A DNA stretch of 64,000 bases. It comes from Rhodospirillaceae bacterium (GTDB lineage Bacteria; Pseudomonadota; Alphaproteobacteria; Rhodospirillales; Rhodospirillaceae). The stretch is taken from the NCBI GenBank assembly GCA_029243545.1, contig JAQWRV010000007.1, forward strand, positions 123,252 to 187,251, read 5' to 3'. The notes beneath the pieces were generated by a model. The model did no database searches and was not told the DNA's origin. It saw nothing but the letters and a program-made list of their open reading frames with translations. Position numbers and translations under genes: made by a program. Below, in pieces: positions 43,920 to 53,730 of this stretch (position 1 is its first letter; the number at the start of each line of letters is the position of its first letter).

Positions 43920-44197
43920 TGCCCCACCTCCTCTTCATCCCGGCCAAGATCGCCATACCGGAAGAATTTGAGAACGGCGACGGTGCCGATAACGTTCAGC
44001 AAGGCATAGGTTATCGCCAGATCTATAAATTCGGGCCTGCCAAAGACATAACCCATGACGGCCAATAACAAGACTGACAGCGTGCCCACCGAGTTTCCCG
44101 CGATAACACGATCAAATACAGAAGGACCCTTAATAATTCGCACAAGGCATAACCCCAGTGCGACCAAAAGACCTATGGCAGCTGCAGCAAACATCAA
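43916..44197 (-). CDS. mnhF: Mrp-type antiporter subunit F
   Basis: 93 residues, three helices. RIIKGPSVFDRVIAGNSVGT is the MnhF signature, and DLAITYALLNVIGTVAVLKF follows, with the conserved Asp. It overlaps both the MnhE and the MnhG gene by four bases. The acidic tail is short. Confidence 0.92.
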   Translation of the reverse strand: MMFAAAAIGLLVALGLCLVRIIKGPSVFDRVIAGNSVGTLSVLLLAVMGYVFGRPEFIDLAITYALLNVIGTVAVLKFFRYGDLGRDEEEVGQ

Positions 44198-44670
44198 ACG
44201 GAACCCTCAAACTTGGCGCATCGCCGATCCATGGAACCGCCTTCAAGATCGATTGCGTTTTCCCTGGTGATGGCATGAACAATGATGTCGTCACCTTCGA
44301 TGTCGACTGAAATTGTTCCCGGAGTCAGAGTAATGGAGTTGGCGTAGGTCACGCGTGCAACATCTGTTTTTTGAGACATCTTCACCCGGGTCATGGTCGG
44401 GCTGACTGGTAAAGCAGGATTAATGATAATTTTTGCAACGTTGATGGCAGACAAAATGATCTGCCACACCAGCCACGGCCAGTAGGCTAACGCTGATATT
44501 GCGAGATGAATTGGATGCCCTTCTTTATCAGCAAGGTTCATCCTTGCGGCCAAGAGAGCAATGAAAATGGAACAGATAATGCCAGCGGTGACGAGGAACT
44601 GCTCGTAGCGGCCCGATAACGTCAGCCAAAAGACCAGCAGCACAATAGCCGTGCTTAACACATGCCCCAT
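44194..44670 (-). CDS. mnhE: Mrp-type antiporter subunit E
   Basis: 158 residues. Two or three N-terminal helices, then a cytoplasmic domain with the MnhE marks: NVAKIIINPALPVSPTM and YANSITLTPGTISVDIEGDDIIVHAI. It is the first gene of the ten-gene cluster, so the promoter should lie between 44671 and about 44800. The cluster order is E, F, G, DUF4040, B, C, D, D, small, D. No dehydrogenase or hydrogenase module is attached, so it should run as a secondary cation-proton antiporter. Confidence 0.92.
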   Translation of the reverse strand: MGHVLSTAIVLLVFWLTLSGRYEQFLVTAGIICSIFIALLAARMNLADKEGHPIHLAISALAYWPWLVWQIILSAINVAKIIINPALPVSPTMTRVKMSQKTDVARVTYANSITLTPGTISVDIEGDDIIVHAITRENAIDLEGGSMDRRCAKFEGSV

Positions 44671-45602
44671 CTGCTGCCCTTCCCCATTAACCGCCTCAAA
44701 TTATGAGACGAGTATCCGTCGCATCGCGCATCACTCTAAACCAAACCCAACATCATCATGAAGACTGTCGAAAAAGAAAACAATATCATTGGTTTACTGG
44801 GATTTTAGCAGGATTTCTTGTGTATCAGCGAGCGGTCGGCATGGCAACGGGATTCAGTTCGATGCGCTAGCATCCATTTATCAACCCGCCGGGGATTCCA
44901 TCTATTTATGCCAACGGGCTTACCCACATGCGCCTTAATAAGCTTTGGCCGCAGCACCCGTGGGGCACCGGCCAAAGCCTCATCTTGGCTGGGCTTACGC
45001 GGCGGCTGGCCGGGGTTTTTCATATAGAAGTCACCATGGCATCGAACCGATTCCCGTCGCCATGCCGACCCTGTTTGGGCTACACCTGCTGACCCCGTAA
45101 ATCCTGCCGCCGCTCATCATAGCGGATCGCCTCATTTCCTGGCTGCGTACCCAGAGAATACTCTAGGGGATCCAGATAGGAGGAAGACGTCGCATCACTG
45201 AATCACACGCGCCGTAGCCTAGGCTAAGCATGTTAAAGCAACTAAGGCCGTGCTCATGACCTATTTGAATAATCGTTTGGCGCAGACGCAATTCTTTATA
45301 TTTTATTACAACTAATACTAGTAATTGGTTGCATCAAAGTCAGTGTTTCTTCGCTTTAGAGCGCCTACCACGAGCCCTCCAAACAACAACATACGCTAAG
45401 CCTGAAGCGCAAACGCGACGACCGCCCACAGGTAAATCACGCCGAAAAGCCCTAATAGAGCCAGAGAATCTTTTACATAACGAGTTGCATCCATGATCGC
45501 CTCCATATGTTCACTTTATGTTCTTATTGGGTGTAGGGGAACATTACAGGAACATATTGTCAATAGAATTAATCATCGTTAGGACCACAGCCAGAAAATC
45601 TA
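44671..45602. other. gap between antiporter operon and dusA
   Basis: About 930 bases. It holds a 32-codon membrane protein gene (45396-45494, own entry). A basic 72-codon frame at 44805-45023 has no ribosome site and is not accepted. The antiporter promoter should lie near its left end. The remainder, including an A+T-rich part at 45280-45320, shows nothing clear. Confidence 0.5.
45396..45494 (-). CDS. 32-residue single-span membrane protein
   Basis: Found by eye; too short for usual callers. The frame opens MDATRYVKDSLALLGLF and closes FALQA, with one hydrophobic span at about 11-30. The ATG at 45494 has GGAGG six bases upstream, one of the best ribosome sites in the window, which argues for real translation. 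The gene stands alone between the antiporter cluster and dusA. Small single-span proteins of this kind often bind and tune a larger membrane complex; which one is unknown. Confidence 0.6.
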   Translation of the reverse strand: MDATRYVKDSLALLGLFGVIYLWAVVAFALQA

Positions 45603-46634
45603 ATGATCGAGTCCTTTGCAGACCCCATGACCGAACAACCTAATCAGATCGACAAGCAGGCACACCGCTTCAGTGTTGCTCCCATGATGGCGTGGACCGA
45701 CCGTCATGCCCGCTTTTTCTTGCGGCTGATCAGCACGTCCGTCCGGCTATATACAGAGATGATACCGATGAATGGGTTGCTCAGAGGTAGCCCTGAACGG
45801 TTTCTGAGATTTACCATGAAAGAACGCCCTGTCGCACTACAGATCGGTGGTAGTGACCCAAAGGGATTAGCGGATGCCGCAAAAATGGGCGGAGAATGGG
45901 GTTACGATGAAGTGAACTTAAATGTGGGGTGCCCGAGCGACCGCGTTTCAAGCGGTCATTTCGGCGCCTGCTTGATGGCTGAGCCCACTTTAGTATCGGA
46001 ATGTGTTTCTGCAATGGTCGAGGCCGTATCAATTCCCATCACAGTCAAATGCCGAATCGGTATCGACAATATGGATACTGAGGGATCGTTGGACAATTTC
46101 GTAACAGGGTTAATTGATGCGGGTTGCCACACCATTATCGTTCATGCCCGCAAGGCCTGGCTTAAAGGATTGAGCCCCGCAGAGAATCGCTCTGTGCCCC
46201 CTTTGGACTATGACCGGGTATACCGTCTGAAGAAGAATTTCCCCACCGTGAACATCGTTCTTAATGGCGGTATAGTTACCGTCGATGAAACCGCTAAGCA
46301 CCTAGAACACGTTGACGGTGTCATGATGGGCCGCGCAGCGTATGAAACGCCGTATGTTCTTTCAGATGTAGACCGTCAACTCTTTGGCATGAAGACCGAC
46401 ACGCCTTCACGCATGGAAATTGCAAACCTATACATGGCTTACTGCGAACGAGAAGTGGCTCAAGGCACGTCCTTGCATCATATGACACGGCATATTTTGG
46501 GCCTCTTTAAGGGATGCCCGGGTGCACGAGCCTGGCGGCGATACCTAACTGAGAACTCATCAATTCCAGGTGCAAAGGCATCCGTAATTAGTGAGGCTCT
46601 TAAATTTGTTGAAGATGGTTTAAAGGTTGCGTGA
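45603..46634 (+). CDS. dusA: tRNA-dihydrouridine(20/20a) synthase
   Basis: 343 residues, the normal DusA length. RFSVAPMMAWTDRHARFFLR near the start is the FMN-binding DusA signature. C110 in NLNVGCPSDRV is the catalytic Cys, ITVKCRIGID holds the FMN-contacting Lys149, and IIVHARKAWLKGLSPAENR and LNGGI follow in order. It reduces uridines in the D-loop of tRNA using NADPH and FMN. ATG 45603 is used; ATG 45627 would also fit the family. pepN follows 27 bases later on the same strand. Confidence 0.95.
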   Translation: MIESFADPMTEQPNQIDKQAHRFSVAPMMAWTDRHARFFLRLISTSVRLYTEMIPMNGLLRGSPERFLRFTMKERPVALQIGGSDPKGLADAAKMGGEWGYDEVNLNVGCPSDRVSSGHFGACLMAEPTLVSECVSAMVEAVSIPITVKCRIGIDNMDTEGSLDNFVTGLIDAGCHTIIVHARKAWLKGLSPAENRSVPPLDYDRVYRLKKNFPTVNIVLNGGIVTVDETAKHLEHVDGVMMGRAAYETPYVLSDVDRQLFGMKTDTPSRMEIANLYMAYCEREVAQGTSLHHMTRHILGLFKGCPGARAWRRYLTENSSIPGAKASVISEALKFVEDGLKVA

Positions 46635-46661
46635 AATTTTAGGCTAGTTTTCAGGTGCCAG

Positions 46662-49316
46662 TTGGACACACACAGACCACTCAATATCGTACACCTCTCA
46701 GACTATGCACCGCCTGCATACCTAGTGGACTCAATTGAGCTGACATTCGATCTTGACCCGCAACAGACTAAAGTCAGGGCAAAGTCATTCTTACGGCGCA
46801 ACCCCACCGCCGGAAATGATGCTGCGCCGTTAGTATTGGATGGGGAGGACTTAACCCTTGACCTAATACAGGTGGACGGTATCGATCTGCCGCTAGATCG
46901 GTACACCGTTGGTTCTGAAAGTCTCGTAATCAAAGACGTTCCGGGAGAGTTTGAGCTCATCATTGAAACGTCAGTATGTCCGTCTGAGAATAAATCTCTA
47001 GAGGGTTTGTATCTGACCAGTATGCGTTTCTGCACGCAGTGCGAAGCGGAAGGCTTCCGCCGCATTACTTATTTCCTAGACCGACCAGATGTACTCGCCC
47101 GTTACAGGGTTGAACTACGAGCGGAAAAAAAGAAATTCCCCATATTATTATCAAATGGGAATTGCATCGCGAAAAAGAATTTGGATGGAGGACGGCATAG
47201 TGCCGTGTGGGAAGACCCCTTCCCCAAACCATGTTATCTTTTTGCGCTCGTCGCAGGAGATTTAGAGCGTTTGACGCGCCCGTACGAGACCACGTCTCAA
47301 AAGGCCGTATCGCTCAGTCTCTATGTAGAGCCCGGTAAGAAGAACAGAGGATCTTTTGCTCTCGACTCACTCGAGCGTGCCATGGCTTGGGATGAAAAGA
47401 CGTACGGTCTTGAGTATGACTTAGACGAATATAATATCGTCGCCGTGTCCGATTTCAATATGGGAGCGATGGAAAATAAATCTCTGAACATTTTCAATGA
47501 TAAATACATCCTCGCAGATCCAGAAACCGCGACTGATCTAGACTATGAGTGGATTGAGGCCATAGTTGCTCACGAATATTTCCACAACTGGACGGGCAAT
47601 CGAGTTACCTGCCGTGATTGGTTTCAACTGAGTTTAAAAGAGGGATTAACGGTCTTCAGAGAGCAGCAATTCTCAGCTGACATGAGATCAGCAGCAGTCA
47701 AACGGATTGAGGACGTAAGCGCCTTACGGGCTACACAATTTCTGGAAGATAATGGGCCTCTGGCGCATCCTGTACGGCCTGAAAGTTACTCTGAGATCAA
47801 CAATTTCTACACACACACGGTTTACGAAAAAGGTGCTGAAGTTGTTCGCATGATCCATACGATTGCAGGAGAAGATGCCTTCCGGCGCGGAATGGATTTG
47901 TATTTTGAGCGCCATGATGGGCAGGCCGTAACCTGCGAAGATTTTGTCCAAGCCATGACTGATGCCTCTGGATATCAGTTTGATCAGTTTATGCTTTGGT
48001 ACAAGCAAGCAGGAACGCCTGTCATTCAGGCCAAAGGCCAGTTCGACGCAGAGACGGGAACGTATATTCTAGAACTCAAGCAAAATAATAGACGTCAGCA
48101 TGATGGACAGAGACAGAATCCGTTTTCTATGCCGCTACAAGTTGGATTCATTGACGGAGATAATGGGCCGGTTAAAACCGACATAATTGGGAAAACCATG
48201 GGTCAACAGCTGACGCACACACTAATGATTGACAACGAAACGACTGAGGTTTGCTTTAGCGGTTTCAAGACGGACGGTTCAGTTCCAATAATTTCTCTAA
48301 ATAGAGAGTTTTCTGCACCGGTCATCGTTGAAGTTGAGCGTACTCATGAAGACCTCAGTTCCCTTATCGCGCATGATCCGGACTCCTTTGTACGCTGGGA
48401 TTCCATGCAGGAACTGACAATGGAGCTGCTGCTGGGGGAGATCTCTGGTGAGCGTAACGAAGCCAATATAAGCGCCTATGAGAAAGTGATACCGGAGATT
48501 ATTTCTAGAGCCAAGGTGAATCCTGCTGAGACGGCCCTCATGCTGAGTTTGCCGAATGAGTCCGTTATTTCTGATCGGCTAGAGGTTATTAACCCCATCG
48601 CAATTTTTGAAGTACGCAAATGGCTCTACAGGCAAGTCTTAGAAAAGAATCAAAGCAGCATAAGTGCACTTTTTGACACTTTTAAAGTCGGCGGACCTTA
48701 TACACCGAGCACCGATGACGGGGGCAAGCGCGCCCTCAGCAATAAAGCTCTACAATTTCTTGTCCATGCCAGATCGGGAGAAGGAATAAGGAGCGCCTTC
48801 GCGCACTATGAAATGGCAAGCAACATGACAAATCGTTGGGCCGCCTTGTTGTCCCTCAACGATTTTGAATGCGACCAAAGGTCCGACGCAATGGCAGATT
48901 TCCATGCGCGCTACGCCGAAAACCCTCTCGTTCTTGATAAATGGTTCTCGTTGGAAGCTATGAGTGCTCGTCCAGGCGCCCTTCCTCGAATACAAAATTT
49001 ACTGAACCACCCAAAATATGACCAAAAGAATCCAAATCGGATACGGGCCCTCATTGCTACTTTTGCTTTAAAGAATGCGCCAGCCTTTCACGATCAATTT
49101 GGTTCAGGATATTCCTTCGTTGCCGACCAGATTATTCAAATTGACTCCTTTAACCCGCAAGTCGCGGCGCGACTAGCAGGATCTTTTCAAAAGTGGAGAC
49201 GTTTTGACAAACCGAGGCAGGCACTCATGCAAGATGAATTAGTGAGAATGAGCCGCCACAAAAATGCGTCCAAAGATCTATTGGAAATCGTTTCTAAATC
49301 GCTCGATGTGGACTAG
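46662..49316 (+). CDS. pepN: aminopeptidase N
   Basis: 884 residues from a TTG at 46662 with AGGTG at correct spacing; no ATG fits. It is an M1-family zinc peptidase. The GAMEN exopeptidase motif is G268-N272, and the zinc site is H304-E305-x-x-H308 with E327 as third ligand. The C-terminal helical half (about 550-884) is the PepN-type domain of bacterial M1 enzymes. It removes N-terminal residues from peptides in the cytoplasm; there is no signal peptide. It is probably co-transcribed with dusA. Confidence 0.95.
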   Translation: MDTHRPLNIVHLSDYAPPAYLVDSIELTFDLDPQQTKVRAKSFLRRNPTAGNDAAPLVLDGEDLTLDLIQVDGIDLPLDRYTVGSESLVIKDVPGEFELIIETSVCPSENKSLEGLYLTSMRFCTQCEAEGFRRITYFLDRPDVLARYRVELRAEKKKFPILLSNGNCIAKKNLDGGRHSAVWEDPFPKPCYLFALVAGDLERLTRPYETTSQKAVSLSLYVEPGKKNRGSFALDSLERAMAWDEKTYGLEYDLDEYNIVAVSDFNMGAMENKSLNIFNDKYILADPETATDLDYEWIEAIVAHEYFHNWTGNRVTCRDWFQLSLKEGLTVFREQQFSADMRSAAVKRIEDVSALRATQFLEDNGPLAHPVRPESYSEINNFYTHTVYEKGAEVVRMIHTIAGEDAFRRGMDLYFERHDGQAVTCEDFVQAMTDASGYQFDQFMLWYKQAGTPVIQAKGQFDAETGTYILELKQNNRRQHDGQRQNPFSMPLQVGFIDGDNGPVKTDIIGKTMGQQLTHTLMIDNETTEVCFSGFKTDGSVPIISLNREFSAPVIVEVERTHEDLSSLIAHDPDSFVRWDSMQELTMELLLGEISGERNEANISAYEKVIPEIISRAKVNPAETALMLSLPNESVISDRLEVINPIAIFEVRKWLYRQVLEKNQSSISALFDTFKVGGPYTPSTDDGGKRALSNKALQFLVHARSGEGIRSAFAHYEMASNMTNRWAALLSLNDFECDQRSDAMADFHARYAENPLVLDKWFSLEAMSARPGALPRIQNLLNHPKYDQKNPNRIRALIATFALKNAPAFHDQFGSGYSFVADQIIQIDSFNPQVAARLAGSFQKWRRFDKPRQALMQDELVRMSRHKNASKDLLEIVSKSLDVD

Positions 49317-49657
49317 TTCGGAATGGCCACCTACCAGGCACCCAACGCTGGCACACAAGACAGTACGTCGCATCCTTTAGCCTCGGCTTCTGCAAGTATT
49401 TAGACTAAGTCACTACTACTGAATCAAATAGAAGGGCGGCCATTCAGATCACTTTAGCTGAAAGGAATTCTTATAAGTTGCGATGATTTTAGTAACCATA
49501 GTTTATCTAATGGGTTAACTAGGACTGTAAGACACCACACTTGCAGCCTTATGAGACGTTTCTCTTTCTGACTTTTGGACCTCAGATTTTGAAGTATTAT
49601 GCATAGCCGCGAGGCTTCCTAAGGTACCTAAGTATTGCCATTCAATAGCAGCTCTTC
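49317..49657. other. gap, nothing seen
   Basis: About 340 bases between pepN and the O-antigen-ligase-like gene. No small gene, hairpin terminator or repeat is convincing. Confidence 0.5.
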
Positions 49658-50899
49658 ATGAACGCATCGACGACTTCAGAGACAAAGAACAGCACAGAGA
49701 CCGGGCATTCCTTTTGGATTTATGCTCTTGTCTATGGGCTCTTGGGTCCCATCGCAGCGTTCGCCAAGATGGGTACCGTTCCCTTATTGATTATTTCGGT
49801 ATTCGGACAGACTTCAGCCCGATCCCTATATGCGAACCTAAAACATGTGCTGCGTAGCCCATTATTCTTGGCAGTGTCATCTTTAATGGCTTGGGGTGCG
49901 GTGACATTCTTGTGGTCAGATCAAATGCACGTCTTTTCTTTAATTAGACTTGTATCGATCATAGCCCTCTCTTTTTTCTTTGTTCAGGCGATTGAGACTT
50001 TGAACGCGCACGATAAATCACGTTTGTCGACCGTAGTCATAAGTGCGTCAATATTTCTATTGAGTGTATTGCTCTTTGAAGGTTTTACCGACGCTGCATT
50101 ACATCGCATATTGAGGCCAGAAGATGCGGTACCGCGCGACGGAGAATGGGTACCCTATCTGCAAATGGTGGCTGCACGAGGAACAGCATTTCTTGCCCCC
50201 CTTTGTTTTATTGTTGCTGCACTTTTAGCGCGAAAATATGGCGCCTGGGCGGGATACCTATTTATCGCGCTATCAATTCTCGCAGCGATACGCCTCCCTA
50301 TGAATGCAAGCGCCCTTTCAATTGCGCTAGGTGGCATCGTTTATATGTTGGTGAAATGGCGACCACGCCTTGTGACACGTCTAATGTATATTGGTATTGC
50401 CTGCTTCGCGATAAGCGCGCCGGCTCTCATGTCGTCACTATTCACGGTCGAGAATTTTAAAACGTTTGGCCTGGAGACTAGTCGTGCCGTGGACCAAAGA
50501 TTGGAGATCTGGGAGTATTCTTCTGGCCTGATTCTGGAACAGCCAATATTAGGATACGGATTTGACACCTCAAGGGACTTAGGCAGCCGGGGCGAATTCA
50601 TTGAGGGCACAAACTGGGCCGCTCTTCCGCTGCATCCCCACAACGCTTTTATACAGATTTGGCTTGAATTGGGACTAATCGGGATTTGTCTATCGTGTTT
50701 TCTTTTGTGGCGTTTTTGGACACTAATAGATGATGAAATCGACAAGAATCACGACACTGCCCCCTCTATGGCGGCTTTTGCCTCTATTGTAACAATTTCG
50801 CTTATTAGTTTTGGTATTTGGCAATACTGGTGGATCGCAACATGGGCTTTGGTTGCCGGGGCATCCAAACTTCTTCAATCCGACGCCTCGACGAGTTGA
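49658..50899 (+). CDS. O-antigen ligase / Wzy-like membrane protein
   Basis: 413 residues with about ten to twelve membrane helices and one large outer loop at about 270-330. The loop ends PLHPHNAFIQIWLELGLIG, the Wzy_C signature (HN...Q...E.G..G) of O-antigen ligases and polymerases. Before it, RLEIWEYSSGLILEQPILGYG matches the usual W...L......P..G.G pattern. These enzymes join glycan units or move glycan onto lipid A or protein on the periplasmic face. No glycan gene cluster surrounds it, so its substrate is unknown. Start by ATG with only a weak ribosome site. Confidence 0.88.
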   Translation: MNASTTSETKNSTETGHSFWIYALVYGLLGPIAAFAKMGTVPLLIISVFGQTSARSLYANLKHVLRSPLFLAVSSLMAWGAVTFLWSDQMHVFSLIRLVSIIALSFFFVQAIETLNAHDKSRLSTVVISASIFLLSVLLFEGFTDAALHRILRPEDAVPRDGEWVPYLQMVAARGTAFLAPLCFIVAALLARKYGAWAGYLFIALSILAAIRLPMNASALSIALGGIVYMLVKWRPRLVTRLMYIGIACFAISAPALMSSLFTVENFKTFGLETSRAVDQRLEIWEYSSGLILEQPILGYGFDTSRDLGSRGEFIEGTNWAALPLHPHNAFIQIWLELGLIGICLSCFLLWRFWTLIDDEIDKNHDTAPSMAAFASIVTISLISFGIWQYWWIATWALVAGASKLLQSDASTS

Positions 50900-51024
50900 C
50901 CTGTTTCGGTCATGCACTAACCGTCCTCTATCGATATGTATTTTTCAGGCTTCCACCCAGGCGTGAAATTGTGCAGTAATCCCTACATCGCCCGTTTACG
51001 AGCACTCTCAAGAAGGAATAGAAA

Positions 51025-51891
51025 ATGAATCATATGGGACAATCATTGGTTTGTGCAGTGTCACTCGCTACAGTACTTTCAGGCTCAATCGCACTTGCTG
51101 ATAGTCATTCTGCTGGGGTTTCCACCGATATGCGCCTCCGGGCCGCAATTGCTGGAGAACACCGATCAGAAGACAAAAAGGCGCGAGATGCCTTCCGCAA
51201 TCCATACGAGACACTCACGTTCTTGGGTCTAGAAGAAGACATGACCGTTCTTGAAATCAACGCATCAGGTGGATGGTACACAGAGATAATCGCACCTGTT
51301 GTCGCCGGTACCGGGAAATACGTGGCAACGTTGACTGATCCAGACCTCAGTGATCGGGCAAGAAACTCTTTTAACACGCACGTGGAAGCCATTAAGGCGA
51401 ATAAAGATATATATGGGGACGCCGAATTAGCAGGTATTGGCCCTGGCAACATGGAGCCTCTCAAACCAGGGTCAGCCGATCTGGTGCTAACTTTTAGGAA
51501 TATTCACAATTGGATGGGATCAGACACCATCGGAGACATGATGGACATGATGTACAGCTCCGCAAAACCAGGTGGTCACCTAGGTATTGTCGAGCACCGC
51601 GGCAACCCGATGGTTAAGCAAGACCCGAAGGCACGCTCCGGATACGTCAATGAAGGCTACACCATTAAACTTGCCGAAGACGCTGGTTGGCAATTCGTAG
51701 CCAGCGGTGACGCTAACAACAACCCTATGGATGATAAAGATTACGAAGGACGAGTCTGGCGCTTACCGCCAACTCTTCGTTACTTTGGTCAAGAAGGATT
51801 CCCAAATTTAGAGGGAGCAGACCGCCAGAAGAGCCTGGCAATCGGTGAAAGTGACCGGTTTACCCTTTTATTCGTTAAGCCATCTGAATAA
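51025..51891 (+). CDS. exported COG4798-type SAM methyltransferase
   Basis: 288 residues. A Sec signal peptide (about 1-25, ending LADS) precedes a class I methyltransferase-like fold: MTVLEINASGGWYTEIIAP (motif I region, with Asn-Ala-Ser-Gly where ExGxG is usual), then VLTFRNIHNW and KPGGHLGIVEHR. This matches a group of predicted methyltransferases with signal peptides (COG4798). Because SAM is not found in the periplasm, and motif I is altered, many of these may have another job. AGAAGGAA precedes the ATG. A terminator follows. Confidence 0.85.
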   Translation: MNHMGQSLVCAVSLATVLSGSIALADSHSAGVSTDMRLRAAIAGEHRSEDKKARDAFRNPYETLTFLGLEEDMTVLEINASGGWYTEIIAPVVAGTGKYVATLTDPDLSDRARNSFNTHVEAIKANKDIYGDAELAGIGPGNMEPLKPGSADLVLTFRNIHNWMGSDTIGDMMDMMYSSAKPGGHLGIVEHRGNPMVKQDPKARSGYVNEGYTIKLAEDAGWQFVASGDANNNPMDDKDYEGRVWRLPPTLRYFGQEGFPNLEGADRQKSLAIGESDRFTLLFVKPSE

Positions 51892-51903
51892 ACAATCCAA
51901 AGG

Positions 51904-51937
51904 CAGGCCTCCGACATAATGTTAGAGGCCTGTTTTT
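51904..51937 (+). terminator. intrinsic terminator of methyltransferase gene
   Basis: CAGGCCTC (51904-51911) pairs perfectly with GAGGCCTG (51925-51932), loop of 13, followed by TTTTTC. Confidence 0.88.
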
Positions 51938-52265
51938 CTTATTGCAGGTTAAGTTGCGGCGATTAAGTGGTTCTATGTCGACAGTCTGTTTGGTCAGGCT
52001 GATGTGCGGTTGTCTGAACCGGAGAACGATTAGGCTCCCACGCCCCCCATATGCTTTCATTAAAGCCCTCAATCGGGTCGCGTATTTACGGAAGTACTGA
52101 ACGAGCTCGGCAAGGATCGAAAAGTCTTTGCCCCTTTGCGCACAGGGCTTCGGCGATTCTGACCCGCCGCCAGACCTACCGAATATTGAAGACTATGCGG
52201 ATGCAATTATATTTTATTCGTGCCAGAAATTTTAGCCTATCAAAGCCTTGTAAAGGTCTCAGCGG

Positions 52266-53717
52266 ATGCCCCAGGACACGCCCAGTATTAATAGAATAGC
52301 CGTCAAGAATCCACGAACCGGTAAAGTCGACTACCACATAACGCCTCCGTCCCGCCTAGAAGTCGAATCACGGTGTCTGCAACTTCGATCGGCACAGACA
52401 GAATGGGCGTCAGCTCCACTCTCTGATCGTATAGGTGTGATGCTGAAATGGGCTGATTCTGTGCAGAAACACCGCAAAGATCTAACGCGTGCGGAAGCTG
52501 CAGATACTGGCCGTTGGAGGCTTTCCAACGAAAGTCCCGACGGTGTCATTTGGGGAATACGCGGCTGGTGTGATCATGCAGAAGAAATAATCGACAATGC
52601 ATTGAATGTCGGGCAATCCACGACAATGCCAGATGCAAAATTAGCCCAACAGTTGGTCCCCTATCCGCTCTTGGGCGTCATTAGCCCCTGGAATTTTCCA
52701 CTCATGCTGAGTTCTATCGATGTGATACCAGCACTCATTGCCGGAAGCGCCGCTATCATAAAGCCGAGTGAGGTAACCCCTCGATTCATTGAACCGATTC
52801 TAGAATCTATAGCTGAAGTACCAGAATTGGAAAAAGTTTTAACCTATGTGCAAGGTCCAGGAGAAACTGGGCAAGCCATTATCGATAATGTCGATATCGT
52901 TTGCTTCACTGGGTCTATCCCGACAGGGCGAAAAGTCGCCGAGGCATGCGCAAAGAACTTCATTCCCGCTTTCTTAGAGCTGGGAGGAAAAGACCCCGTA
53001 ATTGTGACTGAAACTGCAGATATAGAGCGAGCAACTGATGCGGTGCTGCGAGGGTCTGTTTACGCCACAGGGCAAATTTGTTTTTCGATTGAGAGAGTTT
53101 ATGTCGACAAGAAAATCCATGATGTTTTTGTCGATCAACTGGTTCAAAAAAGTGATCAGCTTGCGCTGAACAGTGAAGATATTCATTCGGGTCATCTCGG
53201 CCCTCTTATCTTTGATAAGCAAGCCGAGATTATTGACCGGCAGCTGGAAGACGCGACGGCAAAAGGGGCGGTCATTAGAACTGGTGGCAAATCTAATACG
53301 ATTGATGGAGGAAAATATGTCCGACCGACTGTTGTCACCGGCGTTAATCATCAGATGGCACTAATGCAGGAGGAGACTTTCGGGCCAGTCATGCCAGTTA
53401 TGGCCTATTCAAATATAGATGAGGCCGTTGCCCTAGCGAATGATACTGAGTTTGGATTGTCGGCCGCAGTCATAGCCGGTGATGAGAACGAAGCCATGGA
53501 AATTGGCAGACGTATTGACGCCGGAGGTGTCAGTCTAATGGACACCACACTAACTGGTGCCATATTAAGAGATGCTGAGAAAACATCTTTCAATTTATCG
53601 GGCTTAGGAGGGTCCCGAATGGGGCCGGCTTCCATTCTGAGATTTTTCAGAAAAAAGGCTTTGATAATAAATCCAACGCCCCCTGCGCGGATGCAAGACT
53701 TGCATGAAATCGGATGA
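52266..53717 (+). CDS. NAD(P)-dependent aldehyde dehydrogenase
   Basis: 483 residues, the usual ALDH length. PWNFP (N143), K166 in IIKPSE, FTGSIPTGRKV, FLELGGKDP (E238) and GQICFSIERVYV (C272) give the full active site, and ETFGPVMPVMAY is present late. It oxidises an aldehyde to an acid; the chain type is not shown. It is convergent with the beta-hydroxyacid dehydrogenase gene 13 bases away. The C-terminal 40 residues (SRMGPASILRFFRKKALI) are typical. No signal, so cytoplasmic. Confidence 0.93.
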   Translation: MPQDTPSINRIAVKNPRTGKVDYHITPPSRLEVESRCLQLRSAQTEWASAPLSDRIGVMLKWADSVQKHRKDLTRAEAADTGRWRLSNESPDGVIWGIRGWCDHAEEIIDNALNVGQSTTMPDAKLAQQLVPYPLLGVISPWNFPLMLSSIDVIPALIAGSAAIIKPSEVTPRFIEPILESIAEVPELEKVLTYVQGPGETGQAIIDNVDIVCFTGSIPTGRKVAEACAKNFIPAFLELGGKDPVIVTETADIERATDAVLRGSVYATGQICFSIERVYVDKKIHDVFVDQLVQKSDQLALNSEDIHSGHLGPLIFDKQAEIIDRQLEDATAKGAVIRTGGKSNTIDGGKYVRPTVVTGVNHQMALMQEETFGPVMPVMAYSNIDEAVALANDTEFGLSAAVIAGDENEAMEIGRRIDAGGVSLMDTTLTGAILRDAEKTSFNLSGLGGSRMGPASILRFFRKKALIINPTPPARMQDLHEIG

Positions 53718-53730
53718 ATAGCCTATCAAT

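Noticed and set aside
44805..45023. 72-codon basic frame between the antiporter operon and dusA
   Set aside because: No ribosome site, no hydrophobic or domain pattern, and an equally long frame exists on the other strand.
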